Positions 1 to 6,704 of a DNA stretch of 11,599 nt are shown piece after piece; within the stretch, counting starts at the first letter, position 1; each line of letters begins with the position of its first letter. This DNA is from an uncultured Oscillospiraceae bacterium (GTDB lineage Bacteria > Bacillota > Clostridia > Oscillospirales > Oscillospiraceae). Location: positions 1-11,599 of the forward strand of contig CAKSWA010000054.1 of assembly GCA_934511165.1 (NCBI GenBank). The letters are read 5' to 3'. The notes under the pieces were generated by a model, which saw only the letters and a list, made by a program, of their open reading frames with translations, was not told the DNA's origin and ran no database searches. The position numbers were made by a program, and so were the translations under genes.

Positions 1-1
1 T

Positions 2-85
2 TACTACAACAACCGCAGGATCAAGGCAAAGCTAAAGGGCTTGCCGCCTGCAATTCACAGACAGCAAGCCCTTTCGGCTGCTTGA
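2..85 (+). CDS. IS3-family transposase (OrfB/rve), C-terminal fragment
   Basis: Only the last 27 codons and the TGA stop (83-85) are in the window. Reading from base 2 gives YYNNRRIKAKLKGLPPAIHR and a short tail. The block Y-Y-N-x-x-R-I-K-x-K-L-K-G-(L/M)-x-P is a hallmark of the extreme C terminus of IS3-group transposases, just after the DDE integrase core. The catalytic residues are upstream of the window. The stop is followed within 50 bp by the element's terminal repeat, as expected. The enzyme would cut and join IS ends through the circular-intermediate route of the family. The identification rests on this short tail and the adjoining repeat. Confidence 0.78.
   Translation, partial: YYNNRRIKAKLKGLPPAIHRQQALSAA
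34..74 (+). repeat. 11-bp inverted repeat inside the IS transposase 3' end
   Basis: AAAGGGCTTGC (34-44) and GCAAGCCCTTT (64-74) form perfect 11-bp arms around a 19-nt loop, overlapping the last codons of the transposase. It has no T-run directly after it, so it is not a classic terminator. It could fold in the transposase mRNA and affect its stability or readthrough out of the element. Confidence 0.6.
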
Positions 86-106
86 ACAATTTTTACTTCG
101 AAATAT

Positions 107-131
107 TGTCTAACTTTTTGGGGTCACTTCA
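107..131 (+). repeat. IS3-family terminal inverted repeat (right)
   Basis: The 25-bp end runs from TGTCTAAC to GGGGTCACTTCA. It is the substrate end bound and cut by the transposase. The element boundary is placed at A131 because IS3-family ends finish in CA. The chromosomal sequence then starts AATTTCCCTGACC. The matching left repeat is not in the window. Confidence 0.7.
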
Positions 132-167
132 ATTTCCCTGACCGGCGGGGCTTTTTCTGTGTATGGA

Positions 168-1943
168 TTATTTAAGCATCCGCCAGAGCGTGCTGCGGCT
201 GATATCGAGATGCTGGGCGGTTTTTGTCTGGTTCTGCCCTTCCAGCTCGTACACGCGCAGAACAATGTCCCGCGTGATCTCGGCGAGCGGACGGTCGAGA
301 TCGATGCCCTCCGCCGCGGCAGACGGCGGCGCCTTCTCGCGGTCGAGCACCGAGCGCACCTGCACTTCGGAAATATAGGAGCTGTCGGCATTCACCACGA
401 GCTCCTGCACGCACTTGACGAGCTGGTCAATGTTGTGCGGCCAGGCAAAATTCTGCAAAAGCAGCATCGCCTCGCGCGTCAGACCGATGACGCGCGTGCC
501 GAAGCGGACATTCGTGGCATTGATGTAGAGCGAAACGAGCGTCGGGATGTCGTCCCGGCGGCGGGAAAGCGGCGGCAGACGAAGCCGGAGCGCGTGTACC
601 GTTTCGGATAGATAAGCAAAAATGGGGTCGCGGGAATATTGCCCCGTATCGCCGGAATAGGAGATCAAAAAACGGTTGGCGCTGAGCGTATGCGAGCCTT
701 CCAGATATTCAAGCAGCTGCGGCGCAAAGTCGCGGTTTACGGCGTCGAGATGGCGGAGATAGATCGTCGAGCCTGTATCGGCGAGCGGCGAGCGGTCATC
801 CTCTAAGAGCAGTTCCCAGTCCTTTTCCGTGAGGCGGCCGATATCGATGAGCACGAGCGGGCTGTGGCGCAGACGGCTCCGGCTGTGGATGTACTGCGCA
901 AAGCGGTCCTTGCCGGTGCCGTAATCGCCCTCAATGAGCACGGGCGCATCGAGCGCGGCGTACTGCTCGCACATGGCGCACAGGCGTTCCGCGGCCTCGT
1001 TGCTGCCGAGATAGTATTCGAGCGGGTTGCTGTTGAGCGCGCCGTCTGCGCCGGAGGAGAGATCACAATAGCGGATCGCCTGCCGCCCGCCAAGCAGCGA
1101 GGCGGCGCGGGAGATCGAAAACACGGCAAACTCCTCCCCGCCGGAGGCGAGGAGCCGCCCGCGCAGCGTAAATGTTTCGTTGCCGAGCCGCCGGGTGAGC
1201 TTCACGGCGCTGCGGGCGAGGACATGGGAGACGTGCTGGCGCATCGCGTCGGCGAGCTCCGGCGGTGTGGGGTCAAGCGTGGAGAAAACTTCCCGCCCGT
1301 CGGGCGAATATACGGCGCAGCCGCGCTCGTCGGAGACGATCAGATCGTGCAGCAGCGCCGCGCGCCGGTCGAGCGCCCGGTAGCGCTGGCAGATATCCTT
1401 GGCGGTGTTGATCGCCGATTCGATGCTCTCCATCCCGGAGACGATCAGCAGCCCGTGCATTCCGTATTCCTGCGCGCACGTCGCGGAGATCATGTCGCCG
1501 ACAATGATGCGCGTCCCGCCGTCGCGCAGCGCGGCGAGCCTTTCGCGGCACTCTTGGGGGCTGCGGATCGTGACGGTGGGGATGGAAAACTGCATGATCT
1601 CGCAGAGCTTTTCCGCCGGGTGCGTGATGCTCGGATAGCCGACGATCGCAAAATCGTCGCCCATGCCCTGTGCGAGACGGATCGTTCGCAGGATATCGTA
1701 AGCCGAAGGGACGATATCACAGATGGGGATGTCCATGTGCCCGCGGAGCGCATCGGCGGTGCCGCCGCGGGAGATCACCGCGTCGATGCCGCGCCCGCGG
1801 TTATCGAGCGCGGTTTTCAGCCCGTCGTCCAGATTGCCGGTCTGGATGATGAGCTCCACATCGCTGCGCTGCGCAGCAATGTTCGTCATGAGATGGTACA
1901 TCCCTTCGTAGGGGGCAATGCAGAGAAAGCGCAGCTTTTTCAT
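168..1943 (-). CDS. PrpR_N / AAA+ / Fis-HTH regulator with a degenerate sigma-54 activator core
   Basis: This 591-residue regulator is transcribed away from the operon it probably controls. Residues about 1-190 resemble the PrpR N-terminal sensor domain (opening MKKLRFLCIAPYEGM, with VISRGGTAD and IVGD motifs), which in known members binds small carboxylate metabolites. Residues about 195-290 look like a PAS-type linker. Residues about 308-535 are a sigma-54-activator-type AAA+ domain with an intact Walker A, EGDYGTGKD (338-346), and recognisable RLPPLSRRRDDIP and WPHNIDQL blocks. The GAFTGA loop is absent and the Walker B region reads STIYLRHLDAV (392-402) instead of the usual TLFLDEI, losing both acidic residues. 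Residues about 550-591 form a Fis-type helix-turn-helix (NQTKTAQHLDISRSTLWRML). I start at 1943 because GGAGG lies 9 nt upstream on this strand and the sensor domain begins exactly there. An in-frame ATG at 2075 has no ribosome site. The family call is firm. The ligand is unknown, but a four-carbon acid or its phosphate is a reasonable guess. Confidence 0.88.
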   Translation of the reverse strand: MKKLRFLCIAPYEGMYHLMTNIAAQRSDVELIIQTGNLDDGLKTALDNRGRGIDAVISRGGTADALRGHMDIPICDIVPSAYDILRTIRLAQGMGDDFAIVGYPSITHPAEKLCEIMQFSIPTVTIRSPQECRERLAALRDGGTRIIVGDMISATCAQEYGMHGLLIVSGMESIESAINTAKDICQRYRALDRRAALLHDLIVSDERGCAVYSPDGREVFSTLDPTPPELADAMRQHVSHVLARSAVKLTRRLGNETFTLRGRLLASGGEEFAVFSISRAASLLGGRQAIRYCDLSSGADGALNSNPLEYYLGSNEAAERLCAMCEQYAALDAPVLIEGDYGTGKDRFAQYIHSRSRLRHSPLVLIDIGRLTEKDWELLLEDDRSPLADTGSTIYLRHLDAVNRDFAPQLLEYLEGSHTLSANRFLISYSGDTGQYSRDPIFAYLSETVHALRLRLPPLSRRRDDIPTLVSLYINATNVRFGTRVIGLTREAMLLLQNFAWPHNIDQLVKCVQELVVNADSSYISEVQVRSVLDREKAPPSAAAEGIDLDRPLAEITRDIVLRVYELEGQNQTKTAQHLDISRSTLWRMLK

Positions 1944-1994
1944 TTCCGAAGCCTCCGTGCATTTGTTATCTGTTTTTAAAATAAAACAAGTTGG

Positions 1995-2022
1995 AATATA
2001 ACGCAAGTGCTTTATTTTTAAA
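1995..2022 (-). promoter_or_regulatory. Candidate sigma-70 promoter of the regulator
   Basis: Read on the minus strand, TTTAAA (plus 2017-2022) lies 16 bp before TATATT (plus 1995-2000), which is 5 of 6 to the -10 consensus. It would place the start about 50 nt ahead of the regulator's ATG. Other AT-rich pairings are possible nearby, so the assignment is tentative. Confidence 0.3.
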
Positions 2023-2176
2023 CAACATCTTAACGCGGCCAAACCAAACGGGAAAAATGCTCCGTTTTTGTGCATAAGAGCTAAAAAACAGGGCGTTAAT
2101 TTAGTATCTGGTGGCAGAATGAAGCGACGAAGAAAAATAATGTTTCAAAATACAACATAAATGACTCGCCAGCAGC

Positions 2177-2206
2177 TTTAAAGAGGCCGGAGCGCTCCTT
2201 TATAAT
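2177..2206 (+). promoter_or_regulatory. Candidate sigma-70 promoter of the catabolic operon
   Basis: A perfect TATAAT sits at 2201-2206. The best -35 is a poor TTTAAA (2177-2182) with an 18-bp spacer, the usual look of a promoter that needs an activator. The spacer carries the perfect palindrome GGAGCGCTCC (2189-2198), and the -35 overlaps CTTTAAAG (2176-2183). The predicted start near 2213 leaves a leader of about 53 nt before the kinase ATG. Confidence 0.5.
2189..2198. promoter_or_regulatory. 10-bp palindrome in the promoter spacer, candidate operator
   Basis: GGAGCGCTCC is a perfect dyad lying between the proposed -35 and the TATAAT of the operon promoter. That position suits a repressor, or an activator that remodels a long spacer. 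Which protein binds is not known; the divergent Fis-HTH regulator is the obvious candidate. Confidence 0.35.
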
Positions 2207-2246
2207 CGAAGCATGAAAGCTGCAGGGCATTATCCCCGAAAGAAAA

Positions 2247-2252
2247 AGGAGG
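2247..2252 (+). promoter_or_regulatory. Ribosome binding site of the kinase gene
   Basis: A perfect AGGAGG precedes the ATG at 2266 by 13 nt, which is longer than usual. No other start codon in this frame lies closer, and the protein's conserved opening ILVLADDVTGA follows at once, so the start is well supported. Confidence 0.7.
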
Positions 2253-2265
2253 CGCACCGCAAACG

Positions 2266-3489
2266 ATGATCCAGATTCTTGTTCTTGCCGACGATGTGAC
2301 CGGTGCGCTGGACGCCGGGGTCAAGTTTTCCGACGCGGGTCTGAAAACGAAGGTGTCCCTCCTTTCAAAGATCGAAGCGGCGGACACGGATGCAAGCGTG
2401 CTTGTGCTGTGCGTGCCGACGCGCCACGAAGCGCCGGAGGCGGCGTACCGGCAGGTGCGTGCCCTCTCGCAGCGCGCCGCAGAGCTGGGTATCGGCTGCG
2501 TCTTCAAAAAGACCGACTCAGCGCTGCGCGGCAACATCGGCGCGGAGCTTGCCGCGGTATTGGACGGCAGCGGCGCAAGCGAACTGTTCTTCATCCCGGC
2601 GCTTCCGGCCATGAACCGCGTAACGATCCACGGAATTCACTATATCGACGGCGTACCGGTACACGAGAGCGTATTCGGCGCCGATCCGTTTGAGCCTGTA
2701 ACGGAAAGCTTTATCCCCGCGCTGCTGGAAAAGCAGCTCCCTGCACCCGTCGAAATCCTCACCGGCGCGACTCCTCCCGCGCCGGTGGCGGCGGGCAGGC
2801 GGATCACCGTTCTCGACTGCGAAACGGAGACCGGGATGGAAGCGCTGACCCGGACGCTTCTCGACGAAGGACGGCTTCACGCTGTCGCCGGGTGCAGCGG
2901 GCTGGCGGAGGCGCTGGCCACCGCGCTGAGCTGCCAGGCCGCTGAAACGGAGGCGGAGCCGGAGAGCGAGCGGCTCACCGTTGTGTGCGGAAGCATGAAC
3001 CCGATCTCACTGGAACAGGTGGCTTACGCAGAAAAAACGCTCTTCCGATCCGTCAGCGTTCCGGTGGAGCGGCTGCTGGAAACCGGGCTCGAGAGCGCCG
3101 AGGGCGAAGCCTTCCTTGATGCGCTCTGGACGCAATACAGTGAAAGCGAGCATCTTCTCATCGATACGGGCGCCGCGAACGCCGCGCACGGCGAGCTCGG
3201 CGAGGAAATGGGCAAGCGCGTTGCCTCGCTCCTCGGCGCGATACTCAAAAACCTTCTCGACCGGGGCGCGGCCTCCCGCCTCATGATCATCGGCGGCGAC
3301 ACGCTCCTCGGCTTCATGGACGCCATCGGCTGCCGGGAGCTCTCCCCGCAGCGGGAAGTTCTGCAGGGCGTCGTTGAATCGGAATATATCTACCGCGGTG
3401 TCCGCCACTCGGTCCTTTCCAAGTCCGGCGGCTTCGGGCAGACGGATATTCTCCTCCGGCTCGAATGCGAAGCGCCGGTGCATGTATAA
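2266..3489 (+). CDS. Four-carbon acid sugar kinase (DUF1537/OtnK-DtnK family)
   Basis: First gene of the operon; 407 residues, close to the 410-430 usual for the family. It would use ATP to phosphorylate the 4-hydroxyl of a four-carbon sugar acid such as threonate or erythronate in the cytoplasm. The N-terminal substrate domain shows ADDVTGALDAG (9-18; family ADDLTGANDTG), KKTDSALRGN (81-90; family KxDSTLRGN) and PALPAMNR (111-118). The C-terminal nucleotide domain shows CGSMNP (241-246), IIGGDT (341-346) and KSGGFG (386-391). All family blocks are present, so it should be active. PdxA2 three genes downstream is the standard partner that oxidises and decarboxylates the phosphorylated product. 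Threonate versus erythronate and D versus L cannot be read from sequence, so I give no symbol. The stop lies 23 nt before the next start. Confidence 0.92.
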   Translation: MIQILVLADDVTGALDAGVKFSDAGLKTKVSLLSKIEAADTDASVLVLCVPTRHEAPEAAYRQVRALSQRAAELGIGCVFKKTDSALRGNIGAELAAVLDGSGASELFFIPALPAMNRVTIHGIHYIDGVPVHESVFGADPFEPVTESFIPALLEKQLPAPVEILTGATPPAPVAAGRRITVLDCETETGMEALTRTLLDEGRLHAVAGCSGLAEALATALSCQAAETEAEPESERLTVVCGSMNPISLEQVAYAEKTLFRSVSVPVERLLETGLESAEGEAFLDALWTQYSESEHLLIDTGAANAAHGELGEEMGKRVASLLGAILKNLLDRGAASRLMIIGGDTLLGFMDAIGCRELSPQREVLQGVVESEYIYRGVRHSVLSKSGGFGQTDILLRLECEAPVHV

Positions 3490-3512
3490 TAGACGAAAGG
3501 AACGGGTTGAAT

Positions 3513-4664
3513 ATGGATAAGTACAATATGGTTCTGCCGCGCATCACCTACAGCGGCGTGGATGCGCTGGAAAATCTCCGCCAGGTCGTCGCAGGCTGCA
3601 AAAAGGCCGCGATCTTCACCGACAAGGGCATTCTCGGCGCGGGTCTTGTGGATCTGCCGCAGGAGATCGTCCGCTCCGCCGGTGCGGAGACCGTGATCCT
3701 CTCGGATATCCCCGCCGAGCCGAGCTACGGCGCGGTGCAGACGCTGGTTGACGAGTTCCGCACGCTGGGCGCGGATATCATCATCGCCATCGGCGGCGGC
3801 AGCGCGATGGACACCGCGAAGCTCGCGAGCATCCTTGTGACCGACGAATACACGGTGCACGACCTGCTCGATGATCCTCTCCGCGGCAAGAAGACGGTGC
3901 AGACCTGCTTCATCCCGACGACCGCCGGAACCGGCTCCGAGGCGACGCCGAACGCCATCGTCGCCGTGCCGGAGAGGGAACTGAAGATCGGCATCGTGAA
4001 CCCGGCCATGGTTCCCGACTATGTTATTCTCGATGCGCGCATGATCAAGAATCTGCCGCGCAAAATCGCTGCGGCGAGCGGCGTGGACGCCATGGCGCAC
4101 GCCATCGAGTGCTTCACGAGCAATAAGGCAAACCCCTTCAGCGACACCTTCGCGCTCGACGCCTTTGACCGCATTCTCAACAACATCGAGCGCGCCTGCG
4201 ACGATCCCGAAGCGCTCGACGCCAAGCGCGAGATGCAGATCGCCGCGTTTTACGGCGGCATCGCCATCACCTGCTCCGGCACGACGGCGGTGCACGCGCT
4301 GAGCTATCCGCTCGGCGGCAAATACCACATCGCCCACGGCGTATCGAACGCCATCCTTCTCATGCCGGTCATGCGCTTCAACGAGCCGGCCATCCGCCAC
4401 AAGCTGGCGCAGGCCTACGACCGCGCGGTGCACGGTGAAAAGACCTGCACCACCGACGAGGAGAAGAGCGCCTGGATCATCAACCGCATGGGCGAGATCG
4501 TAAAGCATCTCGATATCCCGACCGATCTTTCCCAGTGGAACGTTTCGCGCGACGATCTTGAGCCGCTCGTCGAAGCGGGCATGAGCGTGCAGCGCCTGCT
4601 GGTGAACAATATGCGCCCCGTAACGCCGGAGGACGCGAGAAACATTTATCTCCAGATCCTCTGA
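3513..4664 (+). CDS. Iron-containing alcohol dehydrogenase family protein
   Basis: Group III (Fe-dependent) NAD(P) alcohol dehydrogenase, 383 residues, normal length. The Rossmann side carries IGGGSAMDTAK (93-103), and TTAGTGSE follows at 136-143. The four metal ligands are in place: D192 and H196 in GVDAMAHAIE, H261 in HALSYP and H275 in HIAHG. It would interconvert an aldehyde or ketone and an alcohol, for example a short hydroxy-aldehyde released by the lyase encoded next door, or oxidise a hydroxy-acid. An upstream in-frame ATG (3465) lies inside the kinase gene. I start at 3513, where AAAGGA stands 11 nt upstream and the family's conserved beginning (NMVLPRITYSG) follows. The family is certain; the substrate is open. 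Confidence 0.92.
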   Translation: MDKYNMVLPRITYSGVDALENLRQVVAGCKKAAIFTDKGILGAGLVDLPQEIVRSAGAETVILSDIPAEPSYGAVQTLVDEFRTLGADIIIAIGGGSAMDTAKLASILVTDEYTVHDLLDDPLRGKKTVQTCFIPTTAGTGSEATPNAIVAVPERELKIGIVNPAMVPDYVILDARMIKNLPRKIAAASGVDAMAHAIECFTSNKANPFSDTFALDAFDRILNNIERACDDPEALDAKREMQIAAFYGGIAITCSGTTAVHALSYPLGGKYHIAHGVSNAILLMPVMRFNEPAIRHKLAQAYDRAVHGEKTCTTDEEKSAWIINRMGEIVKHLDIPTDLSQWNVSRDDLEPLVEAGMSVQRLLVNNMRPVTPEDARNIYLQIL

Positions 4665-4688
4665 CACAGCGGAAAGGAAAGAAAAACC

Positions 4689-5597
4689 ATGGGCAATCCT
4701 TCTCTTCACGGCATCGTTCCGCCGATCATCACTCCGATGAACGCGGACGAGAGCATCAATATCCCCGAGCTGCGCCGCCAGATCGAGCGGCAGATCGCGG
4801 GCGGCGTTCACGGCATCTTCTGCTTCGGCACAAACGGCGAGGGCTACATCCTCTCTCTCAAGGAAAAGGAAGAGATCCTCGAAGCGACGATCGACCAGGT
4901 GGCCGGGCGCGTCCCGGTGTACGCCGGTACGGGCTGCATCTCCACGGCGGACACGGTGTATATGAGCCGCCGCGCCGAGGAAATGGGTGCGGACGTGCTC
5001 TCCATCATCACGCCGAGCTTCGCTCTGGCGAGTCAGGAGGAGCTTTACCGCCACTATACCGAGGTGGCAAAGCATGTGCATATCCCCGTTGTTCTCTATA
5101 ACATCCCGGCGCGCACCGGGAATAAGCTCCTGCCGGAGACCGTCGCACATCTTGCAAAAGACGTGGATGTGATCCTCGGCGCAAAAGACTCGAGCGGCGA
5201 TATCGAAAATCTCAAAGCATTTATCCGTGTGGGGCGGGAGCTCGATAAGCCGTTTTCGGTGTTCGCCGGAAACGACGGCGCGATCCTCACCGGCCTTCGC
5301 GAAGGCGGCGCGGGCGGCATCGCCGGAAGAGCCAATCTCTATCCCAAGACCGTTGCCGCGATCTACGACAGTTTCATCGCCGGAGATATCGCGCGCGCCG
5401 AGAAGTGCCAGCAGCGCATCTCGACGATCCAGCGCGTATTCAAATACGGCAACCCGAATACGATCATCAAAAAGGCCGTCAACCTGCTCGGCTACCCAGT
5501 CGGCGAGTGCCGCCGCCCGTTCAACTACCTGTGCGATGAGGGCGTCGCCGAGCTGAAGGCGGTACTGAAGGAAAACGAAGAGCTCGGTCTCTGCTGA
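4689..5597 (+). CDS. DapA/NanA-family class I lyase or dehydratase, not a true DHDPS
   Basis: A 302-residue TIM-barrel enzyme of the dihydrodipicolinate synthase/N-acetylneuraminate lyase family, which forms a Schiff base with 2-keto acids. Visible landmarks are GTNGE (47-51, pyruvate carboxylate site), YNIPARTG (137-144, catalytic Tyr137) and GAKDSSGD (164-171) with Schiff-base Lys166. The proton-relay tyrosine of DapA (Tyr107 in E. coli, in TPYYNRPSQEG) falls in TPSFALASQEE here, so it aligns with Phe111, and the second Thr of GTTGE is Asn49. Lysine biosynthesis is therefore unlikely. An aldolase or dehydratase for a 2-keto(-3-deoxy) sugar acid, yielding pyruvate plus an aldehyde or 2-ketoglutarate semialdehyde-like products, fits the catabolic setting. 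AAAGGAAAG ends 7 nt before the ATG. A GAGGAGG for the next gene overlaps its stop. Confidence 0.9.
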   Translation: MGNPSLHGIVPPIITPMNADESINIPELRRQIERQIAGGVHGIFCFGTNGEGYILSLKEKEEILEATIDQVAGRVPVYAGTGCISTADTVYMSRRAEEMGADVLSIITPSFALASQEELYRHYTEVAKHVHIPVVLYNIPARTGNKLLPETVAHLAKDVDVILGAKDSSGDIENLKAFIRVGRELDKPFSVFAGNDGAILTGLREGGAGGIAGRANLYPKTVAAIYDSFIAGDIARAEKCQQRISTIQRVFKYGNPNTIIKKAVNLLGYPVGECRRPFNYLCDEGVAELKAVLKENEELGLC

Positions 5598-5609
5598 GGA
5601 GGAAACGAT

Positions 5610-6695
5610 ATGAGCACAGCCAGAAAGCCGATCCTCGGCATCACGATGGGCGATCCCTTCGGCAACGGCCCGGAGATCACGGTGCGCGCCCTTGCAGACA
5701 AAACCGTGTACGACCGCTGCCGTCCGCTCGTCGTCGGCGACGCCGCCTCGATGGAGTACGCCGCGGCGGTATACAATAAGCTGACCGGCGTATCCGTCCG
5801 CATCCACCCGGTAGAGAGCGTGCAGGAAGCGCACTTTCTGTTCGGCGAGATCGATGTGCTGAGTCTCGGCATCGTAAAGGCAGAGAATATCCCCTGCACG
5901 CCGGACGAGCCGAAGCCCTTCGGCCTCGGCGCCACAGCGCTCGGCGGCGAGGCGGCGTTTCAGTACGTAAAGCGGGTCATTGAGCTGGCGCTCGCAGGTG
6001 AGGTGGACGCGACGGTCACGAACGCCTTGAGCAAGGAAGCCATCAACATGGCGGGACACCATTTCTCCGGCCACACCGAAATTTACGCGCACTACACCAA
6101 CACCGATAAATACACCATGATGCTCGCGCACGAGGACCTTCGCGTTGTCCACGTTTCCACGCACGTATCGCTGCGTGAGGCGTGCGACCGGGTAAAGAAG
6201 CCGCGCGTGCTCGAAGTCATCCGCATCGCGGATGCCGGCTGCCGCGCGCTCGGCATCGAAACGCCGCGCGTCGCCGTGGCGGGGCTCAACCCCCATTGCG
6301 GCGAGAACGGCCTTTTCGGCAGCGAGGAAATCGAGGAGATCCAGCCCGCCATCGACGAGGCCATGGCGGAGGGCATCTGCATCCCGGACAAAAAGCCCAC
6401 GCCGCCGGACACGGTGTTTTCCAAGGCCATCGGCGGCTGGTACGACATCGTGGTGTGCATGTACCACGACCAGGGGCACATCCCCCTGAAGGTCAAGGGC
6501 TTTGTGTATAACCGCGAGGAAAAGCATTGGGACGCGGTCGCGGGCGTGAACGTAACGCTCGGCCTGCCCATCATCCGCGCGAGCGTTGACCACGGCACGG
6601 GCTTCGGCCACGCCGGAAGCGGCAGCGCAAACGCCCTCAGCCTCGTGAACGCGATGGACTACGCCATCCGCATGGCGAACGCCAAAGCAAAATAA
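5610..6695 (+). CDS. pdxA2: PdxA2-type 4-phospho-acid 3-dehydrogenase (decarboxylating)
   Basis: 361 residues of the PdxA family. Known catabolic members oxidise C3 of 4-phospho-threonate or -erythronate with NAD and decarboxylate to dihydroxyacetone phosphate; the biosynthetic PdxA makes the vitamin B6 precursor. Conserved features: ITMGDPFGNGPE (11-22), the SKEAIN lysine (142), and metal-ligand histidines in SGHTE (H155), STHVSL (H185) and MYHDQGH (H286), plus GLNPHCGENG (226-235) and SVDHGTGF (325-332). Between KGF and GVNVTLGLP there are about 13 residues (VYNREEKHWDAVA) where E. coli PdxA has two, a subfamily loop near the active site. Position beside a DUF1537 kinase argues for the catabolic role. 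GAGGAGG at 5596-5602, 7 nt before the ATG, makes the start firm and couples translation to the preceding gene. The exact substrate stereochemistry is undetermined. Confidence 0.9.
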   Translation: MSTARKPILGITMGDPFGNGPEITVRALADKTVYDRCRPLVVGDAASMEYAAAVYNKLTGVSVRIHPVESVQEAHFLFGEIDVLSLGIVKAENIPCTPDEPKPFGLGATALGGEAAFQYVKRVIELALAGEVDATVTNALSKEAINMAGHHFSGHTEIYAHYTNTDKYTMMLAHEDLRVVHVSTHVSLREACDRVKKPRVLEVIRIADAGCRALGIETPRVAVAGLNPHCGENGLFGSEEIEEIQPAIDEAMAEGICIPDKKPTPPDTVFSKAIGGWYDIVVCMYHDQGHIPLKVKGFVYNREEKHWDAVAGVNVTLGLPIIRASVDHGTGFGHAGSGSANALSLVNAMDYAIRMANAKAK

Positions 6696-6704
6696 CGTAA
6701 CCCA

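Larger units (their letters stand above)
1..131 (+). mobile_element. Right end of an IS3-family insertion sequence (partial)
   Basis: This is the end of an IS3-family element running in from outside the window. It holds the C-terminal codons of the transposase, about 20 bp of AT-rich spacer, then a terminal repeat at 107-131 that reads TGTCTAAC...TTTTTGGGGTCACTTCA. Its reverse complement begins TGAAGTGACCCCAAAAAG, matching the usual TGxxxTGxxCCCCAAAAAGT ends of the IS150/IS3 group, and it closes with the family's terminal CA at 130-131. The left end and the target duplication lie outside, so the copy cannot be judged intact or broken. It lies tail-to-tail with the minus-strand regulator gene and does not disrupt it. 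Confidence 0.75.
1944..2265. promoter_or_regulatory. Divergent control region between regulator and operon
   Basis: This 322-bp AT-rich gap, in strong contrast to the GC-rich genes on both sides, must hold the promoters of both the regulator and the operon. Visible inverted repeats include AAACGG (2046-2051)/CCGTTT (2062-2067), TTAACGC (2030-2036)/GCGTTAA (2093-2099), ATGTT (2140-2144)/AACAT (2154-2158), CTTTAAAG (2176-2183) and GGAGCGCTCC (2189-2198). ACAACAT occurs twice (2022-2028, 2152-2158). By eye, no GG is followed ten bases later by GC on the plus strand, so no sigma-54 promoter is apparent for the operon. Confidence 0.7.

Noticed and set aside
1944..2075. A 44-residue N-terminal extension of the regulator from an ATG at 2075.
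   Set aside because: No ribosome site precedes it, it would cover the probable promoter, and the GGAGG plus the domain start favour 1943.
2112..2126. TGGCAGAATGAAGCG as a sigma-54 -24/-12 promoter.
   Set aside because: GG and GC are separated by 9 rather than the required 10 bases and the TTGC element is poor. No other GG-N10-GC was found by eye in the gap.
3465..3512. Earlier start for the Fe-dehydrogenase inside the kinase gene.
   Set aside because: The extra 16 residues do not match the family, and a better-spaced AAAGGA serves the ATG at 3513.
5610..6695. A vitamin B6 biosynthesis role for PdxA.
   Set aside because: No other pyridoxine genes are nearby and it sits with a DUF1537 kinase and a carboxylate transporter, so the catabolic PdxA2 role is preferred.
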